Assembly: GCF_002368095.1 (NCBI RefSeq)
Contig: NZ_AP018227.1
Span: 3,195,563-3,259,562, forward strand
DNA length: 64,000 nt
Origin: Calothrix parasitica NIES-267
GTDB lineage: Bacteria; Cyanobacteriota; Cyanobacteriia; Cyanobacteriales; Nostocaceae
Reading direction: 5' to 3'
The notes under the pieces are model-generated. The model was given only the letters and a program-made list of their open reading frames with translations. It ran no database searches and was not told the DNA's origin. This document shows, one piece after another, positions 9,693 to 16,680 of the stretch. How positions within the stretch are numbered: the stretch's first letter is position 1; every line of letters starts with the position of its first letter. A program made the position numbers and the translations under genes.

Positions 9693-9740
9693 AAATCCCT
9701 TGTTATTCATCTGAATAGTCAAGGGATTTCATTTTATTTC
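9693..9740 (+). terminator. probable rho-independent terminator
   Basis: A perfect ten-pair stem AAATCCCTTG (9693-9702) / CAAGGGATTT (9720-9729), followed by CATTTTATTTC, lies 72 bases after the peptide stop. Because the 5' arm begins with AAA, it may also work for the converging ATP-grasp transcript. Confidence 0.7.
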
Positions 9741-9827
9741 TTGATTAAAAACAATAGCTTTTAGTTGAGATAAAAATAGTGTAATATATAAATCAGCAAA
9801 TCCCCCTTTTTTGCAAACCTCTCTCCC

Positions 9828-10862
9828 TTAATGAGAAGAGGGGAAGGGAATTAGGTTCCGAGATATTTCATCAAAGTGAAAATCACTATCTGAACTAGTT
9901 ATAAGTAATTCAGCAATAGCTTGAGAAATTGGTAAACCAGGACAATTTTCTAACCAAAAGTATTCTCCAACTGGGTTAATTTCTAAAAATACGTACTTAC
10001 CATCCGGTGTGAGAATAATGTCAATAGCTCCATAATTTAAGCCAAAGTAAGTCATGAGTTGCAGAAGCTTCTGCTCAATATCTTTGGGTAAATCATAATT
10101 TTTCCAAGCATCAAGCAAAGCTACTCCTTCCCGTCTCCAATTGTAACGAGATTTTTGTAAAGCTTGGGAATCAACCGCAGCAGTAAATACATTTTTTCCA
10201 ACAATAATTGTCCTTAATTCTAACGCTTTAGGAATTTTCTCTTGAAAAGTCATCGGACATAAATTTAGTCCTTGAAGGTTATTAATATCTGCTGATGTAA
10301 CCGGATTTGTAAAAACAACTTTTTCCTGACCTTGTTTATCATAAACAGCGAAGGAAGAAAGCATTTTTGTCACAATATCTTGCTCGCATTCCTTCGCAAA
10401 TTGCTTCACTGATTCCGGATTATTTGTTGTTAAGGTGCGGGGAATATTTAAACCTATTTCTTGAGCAACTTGTAGCTGTAGCTGTTTATTTTCAGCTAAA
10501 CGAATATTTATAATTTTATCAAGATGGAATCCTTTGATACTAGCAATCATTCCAGTAATTGTGGTGCGGGATTCTTGAATCGAAGCTTGCCTAAGCTGTT
10601 TTTCCATACTATAAGGAATCCTTGCTCCAATTGCAATCCTTCGATACCATACAGCCGACACTTCTTTTAAATCTAATTTATGTTGTTCGTCAGCAATAAC
10701 AATATTCTTGTTACCGTTACTATAAGAGATATCTAACTGTATTTGTGTAGGAAATTTATCGGTGTCAAAACGGAATACTTTTTCTCCCCTAGCCTTAATA
10801 GCTGTCATGACTAAAGGAATGCTTTCATTATCTTTACTATGAGTAATAATTAAGATAGTCAT
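9828..10862 (-). CDS. mdnC: microviridin ATP-grasp ligase, MdnC/MvdD type (omega-ester former)
   Basis: A 344-residue ATP-grasp peptide ligase. In characterised systems MdnC (called MvdD in Planktothrix) activates Asp/Glu side chains with ATP and forms the two omega-ester rings of microviridin. From memory the sequence follows MdnC closely: THSKDNESIPLVMTAI at the N-terminus, EVSAVWYRRIAIG near residue 87, ENKQLQLQVAQEIGLNIPRTL near 153-173, CPMTFQEKIPKALELR near 215-232, and the metal/ATP motif VFLEINPVGEYFW near 307-319. It is the last gene of the minus-strand peptide locus. The final residues IPFPSSH are encoded by a dispersed palindromic repeat that has replaced the original 3' end. Confidence 0.92.
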   Translation of the reverse strand: MTILIITHSKDNESIPLVMTAIKARGEKVFRFDTDKFPTQIQLDISYSNGNKNIVIADEQHKLDLKEVSAVWYRRIAIGARIPYSMEKQLRQASIQESRTTITGMIASIKGFHLDKIINIRLAENKQLQLQVAQEIGLNIPRTLTTNNPESVKQFAKECEQDIVTKMLSSFAVYDKQGQEKVVFTNPVTSADINNLQGLNLCPMTFQEKIPKALELRTIIVGKNVFTAAVDSQALQKSRYNWRREGVALLDAWKNYDLPKDIEQKLLQLMTYFGLNYGAIDIILTPDGKYVFLEINPVGEYFWLENCPGLPISQAIAELLITSSDSDFHFDEISRNLIPFPSSH

Positions 10863-11121
10863 GGAGAAGTAAAAAGTAAAAAGTAATAAGTAAAAAGTAA
10901 TTTTAAATGATTTTCGATAACTTTATATATCATCCGACGAATGTAATATATCCCTCCAGGAGATGTTATATTTGCCAGGTTTGAATCATATTTAACTTCA
11001 AATATTGAAACATAACCTAAGTATTTTCTTACATTTAAATTAGGATTTATATAAGTAATAAGTAACTGTTAAAAATTTAAGAGCAGAAAAGAGAATTATT
11101 TTAGTTTGAAGCTATTTATTT
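10863..11121. repeat. spacer with AAAAGTAA tandem array
   Basis: Between the two ATP-grasp genes. The first 45 bases are tandem AAGTAAA/AAAAGTAA units (10866-10905); the rest is AT-rich with no gene visible. Confidence 0.5.
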
Positions 11122-12102
11122 TTATTTTTTTAGAAGTGCATTAGCAATAGCGTTACTGATAGGAAGTTCTAAATCCCTTTCTAACATTCCCCATTCTCCT
11201 GTAGGATTAATTTCTAAAAAAAAGTATTCTTCTTTATGAGTTTGAATAAAATCAAAAGCTCCAAACAAAAGCCCAAACTTTTTCATAAATAAATTTAGTC
11301 TCTCCTTTAATTTCTCTGGTAGCTGAAATCCTTCCCATCCCAAATTCTTATTATCGGCACATCTCCAATCAGTTGTTGAGACTGCATATTGAGATGCATC
11401 GAGCGCTCCTACAAAAAAATTACCGTCTACAAATACGATTCTTAATTCTCGCTGCTTGGGTATTTGCTCTTGAAAAATCATTGGACAATAACTTAGCGTT
11501 TCTGCATCTAACAAGTCTTCTTCTTTTACTTTGCTTGTATAGAAAAAAAACGAGGAGCCTTTCATACTATAAGAAAGAGGAGTTAATAATTTAACAACTA
11601 CTTTTCCTTTAAGCTCTAAAAAAAATTCTCTAGCCTCAGAAGGGTTATTAGTTACAAGAGTCTGGGGAATGCTTAGACCTATTTCTTGCGCTACCCTTAA
11701 CTGACGCAGCTTATTTTCTGCAATATTAATCCGTTGTAAATTATCTACCCAATGAGCTGCTCGGAGGCTATCCCAAAATCCATCTAGGGTTGTAACCGAC
11801 TCTCGAATACAGGCATTATGGTATTTTGGAGCTAAATTTGTTGCTAATTGCGGTTGCCAAATCCGTCGCATCCATACTGCTCTTACCTGCTCGATATTCA
11901 AATATTCTTCGTCATACTTCAACCAATGTTTGTTTCCTGATTTACTAACATGTGTCGCTAGCTCTACTGATAAAGGAAACATATCGGTATTTAAACGAAA
12001 CGGCTTTGCACCAAGTCTCGATAAGGCTTGTGATACTCTGTCTACTGTATAGAAATCACCGCTGTGAGTTATTAAAAGAACAACGTCACGAGATAGGTGC
12101 AT
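11122..12102 (-). CDS. mdnB: microviridin ATP-grasp ligase, MdnB/MvdC type (lactam former)
   Basis: A 326-residue ATP-grasp ligase. MdnB (MvdC in Planktothrix) closes the Lys-to-Glu/Asp omega-amide after MdnC has made the esters. Diagnostic stretches are VVLLITHSGDFYTVDRV (residues 7-23), VRAVWMRRIWQPQL near 88-101, TLDGFWDSLRAAHWVDNLQ near 124-142, GSSFFFYTSKVKEEDLLDAE near 192-211 and FFLEINPTGEWGMLERDLELPISNAIA at the C-terminal end. These differ from the ester-forming paralog downstream. It begins 80 bases after the precursor gene. Confidence 0.92.
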   Translation of the reverse strand: MHLSRDVVLLITHSGDFYTVDRVSQALSRLGAKPFRLNTDMFPLSVELATHVSKSGNKHWLKYDEEYLNIEQVRAVWMRRIWQPQLATNLAPKYHNACIRESVTTLDGFWDSLRAAHWVDNLQRINIAENKLRQLRVAQEIGLSIPQTLVTNNPSEAREFFLELKGKVVVKLLTPLSYSMKGSSFFFYTSKVKEEDLLDAETLSYCPMIFQEQIPKQRELRIVFVDGNFFVGALDASQYAVSTTDWRCADNKNLGWEGFQLPEKLKERLNLFMKKFGLLFGAFDFIQTHKEEYFFLEINPTGEWGMLERDLELPISNAIANALLKK

Positions 12103-12182
12103 AGCGATTCCTAAAAAATTAAACGTTATACTGCTTAATCTTTGTTACTCAATAAAACCAGAAACATATTTTGAGACTTAGC

Positions 12183-12515
12183 TTACCATCTATCTAAATG
12201 TTGAGGTAATTCATCATCACCGTCTGATGGAAACTTGTTTGTCATAGCTTCATCAGCATCAGAAGGATATTTTCTAGTCATTCCAACAGGAGGATGTTTA
12301 GGAGAACTATCTTCGTTATCTGAAGGATATTTCATTGTCATCACTATATCCTTCGGATGAGATAGGTCTATCTTCATTTTCTCTGGTTTAGACAAACCTC
12401 CATGAACCTCATCCATCTCTTCTTCTGATAAATCCTCACAATATTGTCCTTCTAAATAACGAGCGAAGAACGGTACTGCATCAGAATTAAATTTTTTCTT
12501 ATCTTTCCCAGACAT
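12183..12515 (-). CDS. three-core microviridin precursor with double-glycine leader
   Basis: The chosen start is the ATG at 12513-12515, because AAGGAG sits six bases upstream; a longer in-frame start (12554) has no such site. This gives 110 residues. PFFARYLE at residues 15-22 is the microviridin leader motif bound by the ATP-grasp ligases. LSEEEMDEVHGG at 29-40 matches the C39 double-glycine consensus LSxxELxxIxGG at every key position. Three cores of the type T-x-K-(Y/F)-P-S-D-x-(D/E)-(D/E) follow at 60-69, 80-89 and 92-101. Each could give one tricyclic unit with two esters and one amide. Microviridins are serine protease inhibitors; the residue after the first Thr is Met, Arg or Asn in the three cores. 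Confidence 0.95.
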   Translation of the reverse strand: MSGKDKKKFNSDAVPFFARYLEGQYCEDLSEEEMDEVHGGLSKPEKMKIDLSHPKDIVMTMKYPSDNEDSSPKHPPVGMTRKYPSDADEAMTNKFPSDGDDELPQHLDRW

Positions 12516-12575
12516 ATATTGCTCCTTGCTAAAGATAAATACAAGCCTTAACAACTTTAATTGCTCTTCATCTAT

Positions 12576-12782
12576 CTATAAAGAACTAGAACTGCTCGAA
12601 CTGCTTGAACTAGAACTGCTTGAGCTAGAAGAACTAGAAGAACTACTTCTGCTTGAACCAGAAGAAACCCTCGCTCTAACTTTTGTATTATCTCCAGAAG
12701 CTTTAGCTTTGCTTGTAGATTGAGCAATCACCTCACCATCAGCAGAAACTATCTTCTTAACTACAATTTCTTCTTGTTCCAT
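12576..12782 (-). CDS. polyserine small protein
   Basis: A 68-residue protein. The first 45 residues (MEQEEIVVKKIVSADGEVIAQ... then Lys/Arg-rich) are followed by an unbroken run of 22 serines (46-67) and a final Leu. The run uses TCT, TCA, TCG, AGT and AGC codons intermixed. It lies 60 bases upstream of the microviridin precursor and shares a Ser-rich tail with the double-glycine peptides at 13471 and 9319. It has no double-glycine site, no signal peptide and no clear ribosome binding site. It could be a further secreted or modified peptide, but the function is unknown. Confidence 0.55.
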   Translation of the reverse strand: MEQEEIVVKKIVSADGEVIAQSTSKAKASGDNTKVRARVSSGSSRSSSSSSSSSSSSSSSSSSSSSSL

Positions 12783-12820
12783 TTTTCTAACACCATTACT
12801 GTTTGTTTATTATTTAGAAA

Positions 12821-12847
12821 AAGCTATTAAGTTAGACTTAATAGCTT
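12821..12847 (-). terminator. intercistronic hairpin with T-run
   Basis: A perfect eleven-pair stem AAGCTATTAAG / CTTAATAGCTT with a five-base loop. On the minus strand it is followed by TTTCTAAAT. It sits between the double-glycine peptide (12956-13252) and the polyserine gene and may attenuate the downstream genes. Confidence 0.6.
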
Positions 12848-12955
12848 ATGAAATTGAAAAGGTTCCCAAATGTGTTAATTCAAAAAGAATTCCCAGAGTC
12901 ATCAAGTTAGATAGACTCTATATTTACGAAAACAGCGTTAGAGATAATTAATATA

Positions 12956-13252
12956 TTAAACTCTAGCGCTTGCAGAAGAACGAACAAATTTTCTTCCATT
13001 TGTTCTACCTTTTACCACTCTTGCTTGTCCGTAATATCCATCCTCGTTAACAACTGTTTCTTGTACTGAATCAGTGTATGTCACTGTAGGATAGTTTACT
13101 TCTTCAGGAGTGTAGTAATAATCAGGCTCTTCTTTTGAAAAATCGAAATTATCATAATATGTAAAGAAAGCGCCTAGACCTCCTACAATATTATGATTTT
13201 CGCTATCTTCTTTTTCACAAAAACTTAGTTCGTGAATTCTTATCTTGCTCAT
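12956..13252 (-). CDS. double-glycine leader peptide, Tyr-rich
   Basis: A 98-residue protein with a leader of about 25 residues ending HNIVGG (Ile at -4, Glu at -8), consistent with C39 cleavage before LGAFFTYYDNF. The mature part is acidic and Tyr-rich in its first half (PDYYYTPEEVNYPTVTYT) and basic at its end (RTNGRKFVRSSASARV). It is clustered with two other double-glycine peptides and the C39 exporter on the same strand. I do not recognise the family. A strong hairpin separates it from each neighbour. Only a weak ribosome binding site is visible. Confidence 0.65.
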   Translation of the reverse strand: MSKIRIHELSFCEKEDSENHNIVGGLGAFFTYYDNFDFSKEEPDYYYTPEEVNYPTVTYTDSVQETVVNEDGYYGQARVVKGRTNGRKFVRSSASARV

Positions 13253-13280
13253 AATAAGCTCAAAACTAATATCATTTAAT

Positions 13281-13402
13281 ATCGCTGAAAATATTAAATA
13301 TTTTGACTATTTTCAGCGATACAAAGGCTGTACAGATTTGCCGACAAATTGCTGTTCATCTCAAGATAAGTAATGAATAAAATATTTACTATCTCTTGAG
13401 AT
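13281..13402. promoter_or_regulatory. two large hairpins between double-glycine peptide genes
   Basis: Hairpin 1 has a perfect twelve-pair stem ATCGCTGAAAAT (13281-13292) / ATTTTCAGCGAT (13309-13320). Hairpin 2 pairs CATCTCAAGA (13357-13366) with TCTTGAGATG (about 13393-13402), and its inner arms can also pair. Neither has a T-run on the minus strand, so RNA processing or stability control is more likely than termination. Confidence 0.5.
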
Positions 13403-13470
13403 GCTAGTTATAATACTTGTCAATAAAAAGTTTATGAAAGTATTAAAACTAAAGTTAGAACTTGATAGTT

Positions 13471-13770
13471 CTAGTGATATCTTCTGAAGCCACCTGTAGC
13501 AGATGTAGAACCGGATGTGGAAGAAGAACCTTTACCTTGTACAACAGTGGTATCGGTGTAGGTGTTGGTAACGGTGTTACGACCTAAAGCAGAAGCATCA
13601 GCTTGAGCATCAGCTGCGTTACCACTAATTCTTACTACAGAATTAACATCGTTCTTGAGGCTGGTTTTGATGTCTCTAGATAAGGTTTCTTTCTTCTCAG
13701 CGTTACGAAATCCACCAATAACTTCGTTACCTTTTACTGTTTCTAGATTGTTTAAATCAGAAATAATCAT
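13471..13770 (-). CDS. double-glycine leader peptide, Thr/Ser-rich
   Basis: A 99-residue protein with AGGAG seven bases before the ATG. The leader MIISDLNNLETVKGNEVIGG has Leu at -12, Val at -4 and Gly-Gly at -2/-1. The mature part contains NAADAQADASALGRNTVTNTYTDT, aligning with the paralog at 9319-9621, and ends in a Ser/Thr/Gly-rich tail and FRRYH. It is the first of the small-peptide genes downstream of the exporter genes and has its own putative promoter. It is a probable substrate of the C39 exporter; whether Ser/Thr are modified is unknown, since no lanthionine enzyme is in the window. Confidence 0.75.
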   Translation of the reverse strand: MIISDLNNLETVKGNEVIGGFRNAEKKETLSRDIKTSLKNDVNSVVRISGNAADAQADASALGRNTVTNTYTDTTVVQGKGSSSTSGSTSATGGFRRYH

Positions 13771-14131
13771 TGTAATTCTCCTGGAAATAGATAAATTTTT
13801 CTGGGATTTAGTGAGTGATTTTGTTTCCCCCTCACACTTACTAATCTACAACATCTAAATTAAAAGTCAACCCTTTTTTCTATTTTTTTGCGACTATTTT
13901 TTAATTTTATTTTTAATATTTTCAACAGTATTTTATTCAACATAAATAGGGCTAGAAATATTAATTTCTATCCCAGGTTAATGCTTTAAAAACTGACAAA
14001 AGCATTAATTAATCAGATGACTATTAAATTATTTTTTTCAAAATAAGCAAGAAGAATTAATAATATACGACCTCCTTTTCAAAAGACGATAAATAATGAC
14101 TAAATAAATAACTATGGAAAGATTAAAAAAC
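13771..14131. other. AT-rich intergenic region
   Basis: About 360 bases between the isomerase gene and the peptide genes. It holds the candidate promoter at 13843-13870 and otherwise AT-rich sequence with no gene. Confidence 0.4.
13843..13870 (-). promoter_or_regulatory. candidate sigma-70 promoter for the small-peptide genes
   Basis: On the minus strand TTGACT, 16 bases, TAGATT, about 73 bases upstream of the ATG at 13770. It would drive the double-glycine, polyserine, microviridin precursor and ATP-grasp genes separately from the exporter genes. Confidence 0.45.
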
Positions 14132-14914
14132 TTATACTGGGTGCAATACTTTTTCAGAATTAGCACTATCCACAAACTTATCTAACTGAGTGGTAATTTC
14201 TATTTGTTCGGTTTGCTGTTTTAACCAGCTATCGAATAACTCCATGACTATTTTTTCATGTAGCTGCTCGTCTAATTTTGGTTTAATGATTTCTTCAACC
14301 CAAATTAGATGTACCCCTTTAGGAGTAGTAACTGGTTTAATAATCCCAGGAGGGGAACCTGCAAACACAGCAGCAGCAATTTCCGGACGAAAATCTGTTC
14401 GTCGTTTAGTACCCATAAAGCCACCATTTCTACGTAAATCTGGGTCTGAAATATATTCGCGAGCAATTTCTTGAAAGGTAACTTCTAATTCCTGCACCGC
14501 AAAAAACAGTTCTAAAGCCAAATCCCAATCATCCAAAATAACCTCATAAGTAACAGCAGTCACATATTCAAGCTGGTTTTGGTAAAACAAAGGCTCAACC
14601 TTAGAAGCAAAAAGATGATGAGCTAATTTTTGAGCAAGTACATTTTGATAGGCTAATTCTTCAAAATCATCGAGAGTAAGATGATGCTTTTTTAGCCAAG
14701 TCCAAGTTTCCGCAGCTTTAACAAGTTTTTTGGCAAACCTCAGTCTGTCTCCTTCTTGCTGTAACTCTTCATCCTCGACAACGATACCCGCTTGTGTAGC
14801 AGAATCAGCGATAACTTTTTGTTTAGCAATACTCTCTACAACAGTAGGAATTTGGCAGGTAATTTTCAGGTTATGAATTAACTCTGTAGCTGATATAGAC
14901 AAGTTGTTTGACAT
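14132..14914 (-). CDS. parvulin-type peptidyl-prolyl isomerase of the peptide export operon
   Basis: A 260-residue SurA/PrsA-like protein. Residues about 1-110 are a helical substrate-binding region, and about 115-215 a parvulin domain with FQEIAREYISDPDLRRNGGFMG and the usual end GVHLIWVEEI. It has no signal peptide or lipobox, unlike SurA and PrsA, so it probably acts in the cytoplasm on the peptide substrates before export. It lies directly downstream of the HlyD and C39 exporter genes (71-base gap), an arrangement I know from cyanobacterial bacteriocin-type export clusters. Confidence 0.82.
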   Translation of the reverse strand: MSNNLSISATELIHNLKITCQIPTVVESIAKQKVIADSATQAGIVVEDEELQQEGDRLRFAKKLVKAAETWTWLKKHHLTLDDFEELAYQNVLAQKLAHHLFASKVEPLFYQNQLEYVTAVTYEVILDDWDLALELFFAVQELEVTFQEIAREYISDPDLRRNGGFMGTKRRTDFRPEIAAAVFAGSPPGIIKPVTTPKGVHLIWVEEIIKPKLDEQLHEKIVMELFDSWLKQQTEQIEITTQLDKFVDSANSEKVLHPV

Positions 14915-14985
14915 AATATTTTGGATTGGTAATTAATAATTGGTAATTGGAAATAATTATTGTTTCTCCCCCTCTTCCAAAAAAA

Positions 14986-16530
14986 TCAAAGCTCCAATCC
15001 TCCTTTTTGCAACTTCTTGAACGGGTCTAAAAGTAAGTCAATCACTTGACGCTGACGAACGATTACTTCCGCAGTAGCCGATTGACCTGGTGTTAATTGG
15101 ATACGTTTATCACCACTTTCGATATAAGGTTTATCTAAAGAAATTTCCAACTCATAAATTTCTACACCTCCTGTTTCGGCTTGTTTAGAGTCTGGGGATA
15201 TCCATTTCACCTCTCCTTTGGCGATTCCGTATTCTTGGAATGGATAAGCATCGAATTTTACCTTTACTGGCATTCCGACTTTCAGAAAACCTGTTTCCGA
15301 ACTTGGCATTTGAGCTTTGATAACCATTTCTTTACCTTTTGGTGCGATGCGAGCGATTCTTTGACCCGACTGTAATACTTGTCCCGGTTTGGTTACAGGT
15401 AACTCAAAAATCACTCCATCAATTGGCGATCGCACTGTTCTTTGTTGTAATTGAATATCCAAAGATTTGAGTTGAGTAGTAGTTTGAGCAATTTGTGATG
15501 TTAATAAATCGAGTTGTCCCTGTAAATCTTTGAATTGCTCTTGAGTTCTAAGTAATGTAAGTTTTCCAGCGTTAATCAAACTCTGATAGCTTCTCTTTTT
15601 CTCTTCTACACGAAGCTTAGCTTGCTCAATATCAGACTCTAGCTGATTCATTGTTGCGAGATAATTGTTAAATTCTTCATCCAAACTCAACTTTGATTGT
15701 TTGATATCGGATGCAGCTTTTTTATAAATTCGCTTACTTTCTTGCTGTTCTTTTCTCAGCCCATCGATTTGAGCAGCAGAAACTGCACCATCATCAAGAA
15801 GCTTACTAAAACGTTCTACTTGCTTTGAATCTATAAACAAACGGTTTTGAGCAGATTGTTGTTCGTTCTCAAATATTTCAATCTGCTGCTTTGCTCGCTC
15901 AACTTGGGCTTTTTTTTCTAACTTTTGCAGATTGTAATTACTTTGCTTAGCATACAAGTCCGTCTGTGCTTGGTTGACTTGAGCTTGTTTTTCTAAAGCT
16001 TGAGATTCATTTTGTTGTTTCTGAGTATTAATCGTCAACTCTAATTGATTCTTCAATAATTCAAGTTGCGACTGCTGTTTTTTTAATCCAGATAATTTCT
16101 CTTTAGCCTCATCAATTTCCGATTCTAGAACCTTAGAATCTAGCTTTAACAAGATTTGTCCCTTTTTGACCTTATCTCCTTCCTTGACTCTAACAGCCTT
16201 AACTTTACCACCTGCAATACTATCTAACTTTCGCGTTGTACCCAATGGTTCGACTCTTCCTTTAGCGGTACCAGTCTCATCCACCTTAGAAACCATAGAT
16301 ATCGGTAGACCAACAACCGCAAAGCTCACCAGCACATACAATAAAGAGCGCGTCCAAACTCTGGGTAAAGCATCTAGAAGTTCTTCAGTACCATAAAATA
16401 TTTCACTATTATCTTCAGTAATCTCTTCTTGCTTTTCGCTATCAATATATTTATCAGAAGTATCAACGGAGCTAGAAATAACTGATTGATACTCATCTGG
16501 TTCCGAATTTGCTAATGGTGTGTGTGTCAT
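14986..16530 (-). CDS. HlyD-family periplasmic adaptor (membrane fusion protein)
   Basis: A 514-residue adaptor linking the ABC exporter to an outer-membrane channel. Residues 1-60 are cytoplasmic and acidic; about 62-83 form one membrane segment (LLYVLVSFAVVGLPISMV). A split biotinyl/lipoyl domain follows (GGKVKAVRVKEGDKVKKGQILLKLD at 107-131 and TVRSPIDGVIFELPV near 366-380), with a long coiled coil (about 132-345) between its halves and a beta-barrel and C-terminal domain at the end. It is between the exporter and isomerase genes. Flanking spacers contain TTGGTAA repeats. Confidence 0.93.
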   Translation of the reverse strand: MTHTPLANSEPDEYQSVISSSVDTSDKYIDSEKQEEITEDNSEIFYGTEELLDALPRVWTRSLLYVLVSFAVVGLPISMVSKVDETGTAKGRVEPLGTTRKLDSIAGGKVKAVRVKEGDKVKKGQILLKLDSKVLESEIDEAKEKLSGLKKQQSQLELLKNQLELTINTQKQQNESQALEKQAQVNQAQTDLYAKQSNYNLQKLEKKAQVERAKQQIEIFENEQQSAQNRLFIDSKQVERFSKLLDDGAVSAAQIDGLRKEQQESKRIYKKAASDIKQSKLSLDEEFNNYLATMNQLESDIEQAKLRVEEKKRSYQSLINAGKLTLLRTQEQFKDLQGQLDLLTSQIAQTTTQLKSLDIQLQQRTVRSPIDGVIFELPVTKPGQVLQSGQRIARIAPKGKEMVIKAQMPSSETGFLKVGMPVKVKFDAYPFQEYGIAKGEVKWISPDSKQAETGGVEIYELEISLDKPYIESGDKRIQLTPGQSATAEVIVRQRQVIDLLLDPFKKLQKGGLEL

Positions 16531-16534
16531 TCGA

Positions 16535-16680
16535 TTTTGGATTTTAGATTTTAGATTGGTAATTGGTAATTGGTAATGGGTAATGGGTAATTGGTAATGG
16601 GTAAATAGTTAAGAGTTAAGAGTTATTAATTATTTCTCCCCCTCTCCCCCCTCTTCCCCCTCTTCCCCCTCTCTCCTCAC
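16535..16680. repeat. STRR and CT-rich arrays between exporter and adaptor genes
   Basis: ATTTTAGATTTT, TTGGTAA/TGGGTAA and TCCCCCTCTTCCCCC arrays in series. The CT-rich part runs into the end of the exporter gene. Confidence 0.65.

Noticed and set aside
12526-12723. Leu/Glu-rich plus-strand frame
   Set aside because: It is the complement of the serine codon run in the polyserine gene.
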